Source: CAVRTJ01 sp964507185 (GTDB taxonomy: Bacteria > Acidobacteriota > UBA4820 > DSQY01). From it: a stretch of DNA of 64,000 nt. This document shows positions 1-8,211 of this stretch, piece by piece; positions within the stretch are counted from its first letter, which is position 1; the number at the start of each line of letters is the position of its first letter. Where the stretch lies: positions 25,125 to 89,124 of the forward strand of contig CAZDOY010000009.1 of assembly GCA_964507185.1 (NCBI GenBank), read 5' to 3'. Both the position numbers and the translations under genes were made by a program. The notes under the pieces are model-generated. The model saw nothing but the letters and a program-made list of their open reading frames with translations, made no database searches and was not told where the DNA came from.

Positions 1-1172
1 GATTCAAGGTGATCAACGAGAGCCTGAGCCACACGATCGGCGACCGGCTTCTGGTCGAGCTGGCGGACCGGATCAGGGGATGCCTCCGTCCTGCCGATAC
101 GGCGGCCAGGCTTGGCGGCGACGAATTTGCGATTCTGCTGGAAGAAATAGGGGACATGCAAGATGCCGTGGGCTTTGCCGAGCGAATCAACAAGGCCGTG
201 CAGGAACCTTTCACATTGGAAGGCGACGAGGTCTTCACGTCAGCCAGTATCGGGATCGCCCTGGGATCTCCCGGCTACGAGCGGCCGGAGGATCTTTTGC
301 GGGACGCCGACACGGCCATGTACCGGGCCAAGGCGCTGGGACGGGCCCGCCACGCCATGTTCGACGCCTCCATGCACACGCGGGCCGTTGCGCTCCTGCA
401 GCTGGAGACGGATCTCAGAAGGGCCCTCGAGCACAACGATTTCCGCGTCTACTACCAGCCCATCGTGTCGCTCAAGACGGGCAAGACGGCGGGCTTCGAG
501 GCCCTCATCCGATGGATCCACCCCAAGCGAGGCATCATCATGCCCATGGAGTTCATCCCGCTGGCCGAGGAAACGGGCCTCATCATCCCCATCGGGCGCT
601 GGGTCCTCCAGGAGGCGTGTCGCCAGCTCAGGGCCTGGCAAACGCGCCACAGCCGCACGGTGCCCCTGATGATCAGCGTCAACATCTCGGGCCTGCAGTT
701 TCTCCGGCCCGAACTCATCGCCCAGGTGGACCTCCTGCTGAGGGAAACCGGCCTCGACGGCGCGGACCTGAAGTTGGAAATCACGGAGAGCGTGATCATG
801 GAAAACGCAGAGTATGCCATGGACATGCTCCGGCAGATGAAGGCCCAGAATATCCGTCTCTGCATCGACGACTTCGGAACCGGGTACTCCTCCATGAGCT
901 ACCTGCGCCGATACCCCATCGACACCGTGAAAATCGACAAGTCCTTTACCACGCGCATCGACACGGACCCGGAGAGCCTCGAGATCGTCAAGACCGTGGT
1001 GACCATGGCGCATAACCTCGGGAAGGATATCATCGCCGAGGGTGTCGAAACCCGGGAACAGCTCGCCCAGATCAAGGCCCTCAAGTGCGAGTACGCGCAG
1101 GGTTTCTTCTTTTCGAAGGCCGTGGACTGCCAGGCCGCCGAGTCCCTGATCTCCTGGCGGTGGTATTGGTAG
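1..1172 (+). CDS. GGDEF-EAL cyclic-di-GMP protein (5' partial)
   Basis: This is the C-terminal part of a cyclic-di-GMP turnover protein; the N-terminus and any sensor domain lie before the window. The reading frame is already open at base 3 (FKVINESL, typical of the GGDEF core). Visible residues 36-40 (counting from the GTG at 9) are GGDEF, with an RxxD inhibitory site (R27-D30) five residues upstream, so the cyclase half looks intact and product-inhibited. The EAL half begins near residue 130 and keeps EALIRW, the ITESVIMEN glutamate, DDFGTG and EGVET, so phosphodiesterase activity is also plausible. Which activity dominates cannot be told from sequence. The next gene on the strand is a YajQ-family protein, a family with reported cyclic-di-GMP binding members. 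Confidence 0.93.
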   Translation, partial: FKVINESLSHTIGDRLLVELADRIRGCLRPADTAARLGGDEFAILLEEIGDMQDAVGFAERINKAVQEPFTLEGDEVFTSASIGIALGSPGYERPEDLLRDADTAMYRAKALGRARHAMFDASMHTRAVALLQLETDLRRALEHNDFRVYYQPIVSLKTGKTAGFEALIRWIHPKRGIIMPMEFIPLAEETGLIIPIGRWVLQEACRQLRAWQTRHSRTVPLMISVNISGLQFLRPELIAQVDLLLRETGLDGADLKLEITESVIMENAEYAMDMLRQMKAQNIRLCIDDFGTGYSSMSYLRRYPIDTVKIDKSFTTRIDTDPESLEIVKTVVTMAHNLGKDIIAEGVETREQLAQIKALKCEYAQGFFFSKAVDCQAAESLISWRWYW

Positions 1173-1621
1173 GCGCCGGAGGCGCCGTAATGTGGTTTAG
1201 GATTTTACCCAAAGCCTGAAGGCAAAGGGCTAAAGACTAAAGACGAGAACTTTCATATCTCACCCGGCGCTATTTCCGACAACTCGCGACAAGTGATGCC
1301 TTTTCAGCGAAGGTGACCGAGTGATCAAGTGATCACGTCGGGGGTAGCCTTTCGAAGGTCCGCCCACGCCGCAACAACTTCTCCCTTTTCCCTCTTCCAT
1401 CCAACCGGCGCAAGCCCCCGCACTGCTCCAATTCGAAAGTCCTTCCCCAGCCGCCGTCCTTTCAGCCTTGCGACTTCCCCCCTGCCCTCCCATCCTCCCT
1501 GTTCATTCTTGCCTCGAAGGCAAGCCGCCTGCCGCAGTCCAAACCCAAAATCCCGATTCCCAAATCCCAAATCAAATCTCTTTCCCGATGCTATACTGTG
1601 GTTTTAGTGGAGGTGCGGGAC
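1173..1621. other. Intergenic region with degenerate short repeats
   Basis: No convincing gene is present. The stretch holds an AAGGGCTAAAG-type run (about 1211-1247), GTGACCGAGTGATCAAGTGATC tandem-like units (about 1313-1340) and an AT-rich CCCAAATCCC run (about 1543-1575), all of which recur elsewhere in the window. A TATACT hexamer at 1592-1597 lies 25 bases before the yajQ start and could be its -10 box. I see no good -35 hexamer for it. Confidence 0.6.
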
Positions 1622-2122
1622 ATGGCCAAGAATGAATCTTTCGACGTCACCACGGGCGTCGACCTCATGGAAGTTGAAAACGCCGTGAACCAGGCACTCA
1701 AGGAAATCGGCCAGCGGTACGATTTCAAGGGTGCGAACGCGACGCTCGAACTGAAAAAAGCCGACCAGCAGGTCCTCATGGACGCGCCCGACGACATGAA
1801 GCTCAACGCCATGTGGGACATCCTGATGGGCAAGCTCCTGAGACGTAAGGTGCCCGTCAAGAACTGCCAGCGCGGCGGCGTCCAGAAGGCCGGCGGCGAC
1901 AGGGTCCGTCAGGAGATCAAGCTCGTGTCCGGCTTGGACATCGAAACGTGCAGGACCATCGTCAAGACCCTCAAGGACGCCAAGCTCAAGAAGGTCCAGG
2001 CGGCCATCGAGAGCGACAAGGTCCGCGTTTCGGCGCCTTCGCGCGACGAACTCCAGAACGCCATTGCTCTCCTGAAGGACCAGGACTACGGCGTGGAGCT
2101 CCAGTTCGGCAACTACCGCTGA
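1622..2122 (+). CDS. yajQ: YajQ-family nucleotide-binding protein
   Basis: A 166-residue YajQ/UPF0234 family protein, close to the family's usual ~160 residues. Conserved blocks are visible: SFDVTTGVDLMEVENAV at the N-terminus, the RYDFKG segment, a central KLLRRK, and the C-terminal QLQFGNYR-like end (here LQFGNYR). The family forms two ferredoxin-like folds and binds nucleic acid or nucleotides; in Xanthomonas a member binds cyclic-di-GMP, but its role here is unknown. The ATG at 1622 is preferred over upstream in-frame starts because a GGAGG at 1609-1613 sits at proper spacing, and family members begin just before SFD. It follows a GGDEF-EAL gene on the same strand after a 450-base gap. 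Confidence 0.92.
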   Translation: MAKNESFDVTTGVDLMEVENAVNQALKEIGQRYDFKGANATLELKKADQQVLMDAPDDMKLNAMWDILMGKLLRRKVPVKNCQRGGVQKAGGDRVRQEIKLVSGLDIETCRTIVKTLKDAKLKKVQAAIESDKVRVSAPSRDELQNAIALLKDQDYGVELQFGNYR

Positions 2123-2295
2123 TATCCAGATCCGAAGATCGTCCATAGAAACAACTGAGATCTCACACTGAGTCAGCGAGGCGGTGAGGTGTGTGATTTG
2201 GGATTTTGGATTTGGGAATTGGGATTTGAAAGCGGCAGACGGTAGACCTTCGATGAAGGAGTGGACAGGGAGGACGGGAGGACGACTAGTTTAAT

Positions 2296-2330
2296 GGTGG
2301 ACGCTCGGGCCTGCGGCCCTCGGGTCCACC
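2296..2330. repeat. Imperfect inverted repeat in yajQ / membrane-protein gap
   Basis: GGTGGAC (2296-2302) pairs with GTCCACC (2324-2330), and an inner GGGCC (2307-2311) pairs with GGCCC (2315-2319), giving a GC-rich hairpin. It lies between two convergent genes and may aid termination, but no U-tract follows on either strand. It could equally be one of this genome's dispersed intergenic repeats. Confidence 0.45.
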
Positions 2331-2352
2331 CTACGGTCTACGGGACCGGTCG

Positions 2353-2838
2353 TTAAATGCTCTCCATGTCCTTCAGGATGTTTTCCCGCAGGGCCTTGAC
2401 CTTAGGGATCTCGTACAACGGCGCGTAGAACTTCTCGATCCGTTGGATGCAGGTGTAACTTTTCTTGAGCTGGTGCTTGCTGCCTTTCCTTTTCCAGATT
2501 CCGTAGGCCTTTTCGGCCCATTCGTAGTTCGCTATGGCATCCCTTGTATAGCGCCCTACGCTCGTAAAGCCTCTCAATGGAGGTATTTGTCGCAGAAGTG
2601 TAATAAGAATGGCAAAGACCACAAAGCAAAGGACCAGCCAACCAGCCATATTATAGATGGGCCAGAGGAAATGCGGTTCTTGCTCGCGCGGTGCCATGAT
2701 GTGGAGCATGGCGTATCCCACGAACATCATGAAGACATAAGCCACCAACAATAGGGCGCCTATCGGCTTCGCTTTTCTTTCAACCTTACGAAAGTTCTCC
2801 AGGTCTTCATCCGTTTCGAGCCGAACCGTGTTTTTCAT
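2353..2838 (-). CDS. Hypothetical two-helix membrane protein
   Basis: A 161-residue protein I do not recognise. Residues 1-24 are charged and cytosolic-looking. Two hydrophobic segments follow at about 25-48 and 61-83, then a ~78-residue basic tail (GKRKG-type residues, KHQLKKSY, RIEKFYAPLYEIPKVKAL) that is probably cytosolic. The start at 2838 is chosen over the upstream in-frame ATG at 2886 because a GAGGA sits about 7 bases before it. It converges with yajQ. The coding GC content is visibly lower than that of its neighbours (many AT-rich codons between 2440 and 2760), which hints at a separate origin. No function can be assigned. Confidence 0.7.
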   Translation of the reverse strand: MKNTVRLETDEDLENFRKVERKAKPIGALLLVAYVFMMFVGYAMLHIMAPREQEPHFLWPIYNMAGWLVLCFVVFAILITLLRQIPPLRGFTSVGRYTRDAIANYEWAEKAYGIWKRKGSKHQLKKSYTCIQRIEKFYAPLYEIPKVKALRENILKDMESI

Positions 2839-3202
2839 GGGCGATCCTCGTCGGGTTGCGGTCAGCCAGCCTACGCCATGGGACATTCCAAGTTACCAAT
2901 ATAGTCCCTCCCGCCCGCCTCCGCCTCCAACCGGAGTTGGAGAGGCTCACGTCGCGCGCGGTGATCGAGTGACCAAGTGAATAGTGATCGAGTCGCGGCG
3001 GCCGGTCGGCAGTCGGCAGTCCGCAGTCGGCGGGCGAAGAACCCCCCGGGTGCAGAAGAGAGAAAGATTGCTTCGCAGAGGCCGTCCGACGGAGCCTTCG
3101 CAATGACTGCAATCACGAGTGATCCAGTGACCGAGCAACGTGCAGCCCTTTGAAGGCTCTCTGATCGCTGCGCTGCCCTTTCACCGGCGCGCATGCAGGT
3201 GG

Positions 3203-3227
3203 CTTTCGATGCCCATGGCATCGAAAG
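3203..3227. repeat. Perfect 11-bp inverted repeat
   Basis: CTTTCGATGCC (3203-3213) and GGCATCGAAAG (3217-3227) are exact reverse complements separated by CAT. It is 40 bases from a second, larger inverted repeat. There is no U-tract, so it is not a typical terminator. Confidence 0.7.
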
Positions 3228-3268
3228 TTGCGTTCCGACGCGAGTGGGCCAGTCCGCGCGAAGGACAA

Positions 3269-3316
3269 GGCGGCCGCACCGCAGTCGTACTTCTGTACGT
3301 CGAGGATGCGGCCGCC
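3269..3316. repeat. Nested inverted repeat (cruciform-like)
   Basis: The outer arms GGCGGCCGCA (3269-3278) and TGCGGCCGCC (3307-3316) are perfect complements. An inner CGTAC (3286-3290) and GTACG (3295-3299) form a second stem around TTCT. The pair could fold as an RNA or DNA hairpin on either strand. Its role is unknown. Confidence 0.65.
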
Positions 3317-3542
3317 GCAGGCCGACAAAGCGGATGGTCCGCTCCCGTCGGCGCTTTCTTTATGGTGGTGGGTGGGGCAATCGATGATTTTGCACAAGGC
3401 CGAGGCGCGCGAAGCGCCGATCGGCCATGACCGGGGCAGGCGGGAAGCGTCTTCAGAGTCCAGCCACCAGCGTGCTTCACGACCTGCCACGGCGTGGCCG
3501 ATCGCAAGATGCCGAAGGCATCGCCGCGGCCGTTCTCCTTCA

Positions 3543-5936
3543 TCAATCAAGCCTGAACCGCCGCGACTGGCCCTGTTTGAAGACGTACACGCGTTTGCGC
3601 ACGCCGATCCGGGCGGAGCGGTACCAGCCCTTGTCCAGCGACACCGTCAGCGTGTGCCGCGTGGCCTTCAGCGTGATCCAGTGCCCCCTGTAGCGCACGC
3701 GAAGCCTTATGCCGCTGATCTCGCGCGGCAGGCACGGGTGCAGCCAGAGCACCTCGTCGCGCATCTCGATGCCCATGTAGCACCGCTGGACGATGTCCGT
3801 GGTGCCCGCCATGGCGCCCAGGTGGATGCCCTCGGGCGTGGTCCCGCCCTGGATGTCCGCCAGGTCGCTGGTGAGCGCGCTTTTGAAAAAGCGCCAGGAG
3901 TCCTCGCGGTCCGACCGCGCCAGGACCCACGCGTGCACCACCCGGCTGAGCGTGGACCCGTGGGAGGTCCTCTCGCTGTAGTACCTGACGTTTTTCGGGA
4001 TGAGGTCCGGCAGGAAGGCGTAGCCCATGCGCTCGAAGAGCCCCTTCAGTTCCTCCGCAGAAAAGAGGTAGAAGAGCATGAGCACGTCGGCCTGCTTGCC
4101 CACCTTGTAGCGGTCCGTGGAGTCGCCCTCGGCCTCCAGGATGCGGTCCAGCCGCTGGATGACGCCGTATTTCTTCCGGTAGGTCCGCCAGTCGAACTCC
4201 TCGAGCTTTTCGTAGCCCTCGAACTGGCTGACGATGCCGTCGCCGTGGAAGGGCACGAACATGCGCCGGCTCACGTCGTCCCATCGTTCCAGTTCCTCCT
4301 TCGGAAGGTCCATGTCCTCCAGCAGTTCGCGCCGCCGGTCCGGCGGGAGTATGTCGAGCATCCTGAGCGCGCAGCAGAGGACCCACACGGTCATGACGTT
4401 CGTGTAGGCGTTGTTGTCGAGGCCGGGGCTCTTCGACCACGGGTAGGCCGTGTGGTACTCGTCGGGTCCGACAACGCCACGGATCACGTAGCGTTCGCGC
4501 GTTTTGTCGAACGTCGAGAGGCTCGCCCAGAAGCGGGCGATCTCCAGGATCATGACGGCCCCGCGGAACGAGAGGAACTCCCAGTTTTCCGTGGCCTCAT
4601 AGTACTGCCACACGTTGTAGGCGATGGCCGCGTTGACGTGGCGCTGGAAGTGTGTGTTGTCGGGGATCCACCGGCCCGACTCGGGGTTGAGGTGCAGGAC
4701 CTGGCTCTCCTCGCGGCCGTCGCTGCTGCTCTGCCAGGGGAACAGGGCGCCCTTGAGCCCCGCCTTACGCGCGGCGAAGCGGGCCTCGTCGAGGCGCCGG
4801 TTGCGGTACATGAGCAGGGCCCGCGTGATCTTGGGGATCCTGAGGTTCAGGAAGGGGAAGATGTACAGCTCGTCCCAGAAGATGTGGCCGCGGTAGGCCT
4901 CGCCGTGGAGTCCCCTGGCGGGCACGCCCGCGTCCAGGTCCGTGGTGTTCGTGGAGATGGTCTGGAGGATGTGGAAGATGTTCAGCCGCAGGGCGAGCTG
5001 GGCGTTCCCGTTGCCGTCCAGGCTCATGTCACACCGGTGCCACAGGCGCTTCCAGGCCCGCGCGTGCGCCCTTTCAAGGGTCTTGAAATCCTCCGCGCGG
5101 GCGGCGGCCTTGGCCGCGGCGTCCAGCGGCTCGCTGATGGCGTGGTCGCGGGAGGTGTAAAGGGCCACGACCTTTTCGACGCGCAGCGGCCGGCCCTTGG
5201 CGCACGCCGCCTCCAGGATCTCGCTCACGAAGGCGCCGCGACGGACCGTCTTCCTGGGGACGTCGAGGCGGCGGCCTCCCCCGAAAGCCCGGGTGCGGGC
5301 GGCCTGGGCCATGACGATCCGGGACTGGACGGTCTCGACCTTCAGATAGACGGTCTCGCCGTCCAGCCGTCCCCCGCCGAGGTAGTTCAGGTGGCGGTTA
5401 GCCAGGTCGGCGTAGCGCCTGACGCCGGCGTTCGCCACCGTCCCGTCGAGCGCTGCGCGCACTTCCACGGGTCCCGACCAGTTCTCGGGCGTCAGCGTCC
5501 ACTCGATAGCGGCGATGTGAGGCCGGCCCATGTGGACGATGCGCCGGCTCAAGAGGCGGCTGACCCGGCCGTCCCTTTCCCGGAACCGTACGCGGCGATG
5601 CAGGATGCCACGTTTGATGTCCAGCGCCTGAAGGTATTCGAGTATCTCGCAGGCCTCCAGGCGGAACCAGGAGCCGCCCGGACGGCGAAAAGTCAGGCAG
5701 AGCCAGTTGGGCCAGTTGACGAGGTCCTCGTTTTCGATGACCCGCCCCTTCACGCGGCTCTTCAGGCGGTCGTAGCCTCCGGCCAGGTAGGTGCCGGGGT
5801 AGTGCGGGCCGCCGGCCCGCGCCTCCTCGCCCGCGCCGCGGGTGGCGAAGCAACCGTTGCCCAGGGTGCACAGGGCCTCGCGCAGGGGCTGCGCCTCCGG
5901 GTCCCATCCCTCGTAGAGGAGATGCCACGCATTCAC
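3543..5936 (-). CDS. GH65 disaccharide phosphorylase (trehalose/kojibiose/maltose type)
   Basis: A 797-residue glycoside hydrolase family 65 protein. Family enzymes phosphorolyse an alpha-glucosyl disaccharide to glucose plus beta-glucose-1-phosphate in the cytosol. The fold is complete: an N-terminal beta-sandwich (TLGNGCFATRG near residue 25), the (alpha/alpha)6 barrel with FWDELYIFPF, the catalytic acid in GPDEYH (E493), and the phosphate-loop motif SHGSTLS. The GTG start overlaps the stop of the upstream gene by four bases (GTGA), so the two are translationally coupled. That neighbour carries beta-phosphoglucomutase and trehalose-6-phosphatase domains, so trehalose is the likeliest substrate. 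The motifs do not separate trehalose from kojibiose or maltose. Confidence 0.93.
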   Translation of the reverse strand: MNAWHLLYEGWDPEAQPLREALCTLGNGCFATRGAGEEARAGGPHYPGTYLAGGYDRLKSRVKGRVIENEDLVNWPNWLCLTFRRPGGSWFRLEACEILEYLQALDIKRGILHRRVRFRERDGRVSRLLSRRIVHMGRPHIAAIEWTLTPENWSGPVEVRAALDGTVANAGVRRYADLANRHLNYLGGGRLDGETVYLKVETVQSRIVMAQAARTRAFGGGRRLDVPRKTVRRGAFVSEILEAACAKGRPLRVEKVVALYTSRDHAISEPLDAAAKAAARAEDFKTLERAHARAWKRLWHRCDMSLDGNGNAQLALRLNIFHILQTISTNTTDLDAGVPARGLHGEAYRGHIFWDELYIFPFLNLRIPKITRALLMYRNRRLDEARFAARKAGLKGALFPWQSSSDGREESQVLHLNPESGRWIPDNTHFQRHVNAAIAYNVWQYYEATENWEFLSFRGAVMILEIARFWASLSTFDKTRERYVIRGVVGPDEYHTAYPWSKSPGLDNNAYTNVMTVWVLCCALRMLDILPPDRRRELLEDMDLPKEELERWDDVSRRMFVPFHGDGIVSQFEGYEKLEEFDWRTYRKKYGVIQRLDRILEAEGDSTDRYKVGKQADVLMLFYLFSAEELKGLFERMGYAFLPDLIPKNVRYYSERTSHGSTLSRVVHAWVLARSDREDSWRFFKSALTSDLADIQGGTTPEGIHLGAMAGTTDIVQRCYMGIEMRDEVLWLHPCLPREISGIRLRVRYRGHWITLKATRHTLTVSLDKGWYRSARIGVRKRVYVFKQGQSRRFRLD

Positions 5937-7534
5937 CGGGTCCCCTCCCCGACAAGACCTGTAAGGGCGTCGAGGAAGCGCTCCACGTCGTCCGTGTCGC
6001 GCAGGCTGTAGGCGGCGTTGGTTGCGCGGGGCGGCATTCCGACCACTATGCCGATGCCCCCAACGGCCAGCTCCCGGAAGGCGTCTTCGTCCGTTAGGTC
6101 GTCCCCGGCATAGAACGGCAGAACGTCCGGTCCGTCGAGGCCGAGCGCGCCCAGCAGCCAGCGCACCGCCGCGCCCTTGTCCCAGTCGAGGTCCGGCTGA
6201 AGCTCATAGACTTTCTTGCCGCCTTTCCTGCGCAGGCCTTCGTGGCCGCGCAGTGCGGCGTCCACGGCCGCCTCCACGCCGGCCATTTCCGTCGGCGCAA
6301 CGTTCCGGTAGTGCACCGCAACGCTGAAGCGCTTGCGTTCCACAAGGGCGCCACGGATGCGCGACAAGGCATCGTCAAGCCGGCGCTGCACCTCATCCAG
6401 AAGGGGCAGAAGGGCTTTCGCCTCCTCCAGTTCCTTCTTGAGGCCTCCCGGCCCCGCGATGTCGTAGCCGTGGCTTCCGGCGAAGACGATTCCGTCGAGA
6501 CCCACGAGCTTCTCCACGTCGACACGGTCACGCCCACTCACCACCGCCACCGTGCACATTGCCGCCAGTTCTTTCAGCGTCCGGCGCATGGACTCGGACA
6601 GGACGGCCAGTTCCGGCCGGCTGACGATGGGTGTGAGGGTCCCGTCATAATCCAGAAACACGACCGCCCTCCGCCCCCTCAACCGGCCGGCAATCTCCTC
6701 CATACCTTCCAGCGCGGAGGGGAGGTCGATGGCGGGAACGGCTTTGTGAGCCCCGGAGGCAGGGACGAACCGGATCATCCTGAGCGTCGAAACGACCACG
6801 TCGGCTCCGTTCCTTCTGAGCGCCTCCGCGTGCCCCGTCCTGTCGACGCCTACGACCAGGCCGAAGCCGCCTCGCCGGCCGGCCCGGACGCCCGCTTCCG
6901 CGTCCTCGAAGATCACCGCCCGTTCGGGCGGGACGCCGAGCTTGCGGGCGGCCTCCAGGAAAATGTCGGGCGCGGGTTTTCCGGCCAGCCCCAGGCGGCC
7001 GGCCGCCACGCCGTCCACGCGAACGTCGAAGAGGCTGTCAAGACCGGCCGCCGCCAACACCTCGTCGCAGTTGCGGCTGGAGGAGACTATGGCCGCCTTT
7101 AACCCAAGAGCTTTCCATCCTCTGACCTGGTCAACGGCATCGTCGTAGATCCCGGGGCCCTCGGCCCTCAGCAGATCGAGGTACAGGCTGTTCTTGCGAA
7201 GTCCGATGCCCCGTATGGTATCCGGCTTGGGCGAATCGGGATCCCCTTCCACAAGAGAGACGCGCATCGAGGAGAGGAAACTCCGTATGCCGTCCATGCG
7301 GGGCTTTCCGTCGACGTAGGCCGCGTAGTCCTCCACCTCGTCGAAGCGCTGGAACGGTGGCATGCCCGCCGCCGTCCGCCGGTCCAGGTATTCATCGAAG
7401 GCCTTCTTCCAGGCGCGTGCGTGCAACCTTGCGGTGCGCGTCACCACCCCGTCCAGGTCGAGCACCACGGCGTCGAAGTCGTCCCGATTCAAGGTGGATG
7501 AGCTGTCCCGGTTCAACCTTACGTCTCCGTTCAT
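5933..7534 (-). CDS. Beta-phosphoglucomutase / trehalose-6-phosphatase fusion
   Basis: A 533-residue bifunctional HAD protein. Residues ~20-250 match beta-phosphoglucomutase (nucleophile motif DLDG at 26-29, SSSRN, KPAPD, FEDAEAG), which turns beta-G1P into G6P. Residues ~285-530 match OtsB trehalose-6-phosphatase (DYDGT at 295-299, VVSGRD, SHGYD, GDDLTDEDAF at 477-486), which makes trehalose from T6P. With the coupled GH65 phosphorylase the unit could both make and recycle trehalose. The same three domains occur in one chain in mycobacterial OtsB1-type proteins; here the GH65 part is a separate gene. The ATG at 7534 has only a weak ribosome site, so the true start could be a little downstream. 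No trehalose-phosphate synthase (OtsA) lies in the window. Confidence 0.9.
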   Translation of the reverse strand: MNGDVRLNRDSSSTLNRDDFDAVVLDLDGVVTRTARLHARAWKKAFDEYLDRRTAAGMPPFQRFDEVEDYAAYVDGKPRMDGIRSFLSSMRVSLVEGDPDSPKPDTIRGIGLRKNSLYLDLLRAEGPGIYDDAVDQVRGWKALGLKAAIVSSSRNCDEVLAAAGLDSLFDVRVDGVAAGRLGLAGKPAPDIFLEAARKLGVPPERAVIFEDAEAGVRAGRRGGFGLVVGVDRTGHAEALRRNGADVVVSTLRMIRFVPASGAHKAVPAIDLPSALEGMEEIAGRLRGRRAVVFLDYDGTLTPIVSRPELAVLSESMRRTLKELAAMCTVAVVSGRDRVDVEKLVGLDGIVFAGSHGYDIAGPGGLKKELEEAKALLPLLDEVQRRLDDALSRIRGALVERKRFSVAVHYRNVAPTEMAGVEAAVDAALRGHEGLRRKGGKKVYELQPDLDWDKGAAVRWLLGALGLDGPDVLPFYAGDDLTDEDAFRELAVGGIGIVVGMPPRATNAAYSLRDTDDVERFLDALTGLVGEGTR

Positions 7535-7688
7535 CAGGGCTACGCCCGTGGATTCCCGCCCTGGAGGGACGGTGGCCGGACCGGCCGCCGCCCGCGGCGG
7601 GTAACACCCAGATCAAACGCTCTTTCATTAAAAGGTATGACTTGGGGCCGGGAGATGCAAAGGTCGTCGATGTCGTCGAGCCGTAGGG

Positions 7689-8069
7689 CTATCGGCCGTA
7701 GACGTCTTCGATCCGAACGATGTCGTCCTCTTCGGAGTCACCGATCCAGAGTTCGAAGAAGCGCGCTTTAGCGGCGCCCACGCACCGGGCCCTGTGGCGC
7801 GTGCCTGCCGGGATCCACACCTGCTCGCCGGCTTCCGCCCTCCACACGCGCTCTCCGACGGTCATTTCCAGCCCCCCGTCCAACACCAGCCAGAACTCGC
7901 TCCTGTTTTTGTGGTACTGGAGTGAAAGAACGCCCCCGGGATCGAGGGTTATGATCTTGATGCTGCTCACACTCTCGTGCGGAAAACGCTGGAACATGCC
8001 CCACGGGCGGTGGTCCACGGTGATGGCCTTATTGAACTCCTCGAAGGACGGCGGTTTGGACTGCGTCAC
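7689..8069 (-). CDS. Mannose-6-phosphate isomerase-type cupin
   Basis: A 126-residue single-domain cupin resembling the C-terminal isomerase domain of bifunctional ManC/AlgA proteins (RPWGMFQRF near residue 20, then LQYHKNRSEFWLVLDG, and IPAGTRHR). The two His of YHKNR plus the Glu and the later His could bind a metal. Family members isomerise mannose-6-phosphate and fructose-6-phosphate or act as stand-alone sugar-phosphate cupins. It lies 154 bases downstream of the trehalose fusion gene's start on the same strand, so it may be the first gene of that unit. Substrate is not provable from the sequence. Confidence 0.8.
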   Translation of the reverse strand: MTQSKPPSFEEFNKAITVDHRPWGMFQRFPHESVSSIKIITLDPGGVLSLQYHKNRSEFWLVLDGGLEMTVGERVWRAEAGEQVWIPAGTRHRARCVGAAKARFFELWIGDSEEDDIVRIEDVYGR

Positions 8070-8211
8070 GAGACCCCTCCTCCGGCGCAGGGTGCGCGAT
8101 CCTCGAGCGGATGGTCAGCCTGTGTCGGTAGGGACAGTATAGCGGGGAACAGGACTTGACCCAAGGCCTAAGGGCAACGGGAAAGGCCAAGGGCTAAGGC
8201 CGAAAGGCGCC

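Larger units (their letters stand above)
2839..3542. other. 700-base intergenic region with repeats and hairpins
   Basis: No credible gene was found. From left to right it holds GTGATCGAGTGACCAAGTG units (about 2960-2995), a GGTCGGCAGTCGGCAGTCCGC run (about 3003-3030), further GTGATCCAGTGACC units (about 3118-3135), two strong inverted repeats (3203-3227 and 3269-3316) and a small GATGCC-GAA-GGCATC hairpin (3508-3522) just beyond the stop of the GH65 gene. Short open frames across it do not resemble any family I know. Confidence 0.6.

Noticed and set aside
1313..1345. GTGATC-type units considered as a CRISPR array
   Set aside because: Units are only 8-12 bases, degenerate and without spacers of constant length; no cas genes are nearby.
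3113..3550. 145-residue minus-strand frame in the repeat region
   Set aside because: It runs through both inverted repeats, has no ribosome site worth noting and matches no family I recognise.
3228..6011. 927-residue open frame on the plus strand opposite the GH65 gene
   Set aside because: It is antisense to a gene with clear GH65 motifs; its sequence is low-complexity Ala/Arg/Pro/Val without any family pattern, as expected for the shadow of GC-rich coding DNA.
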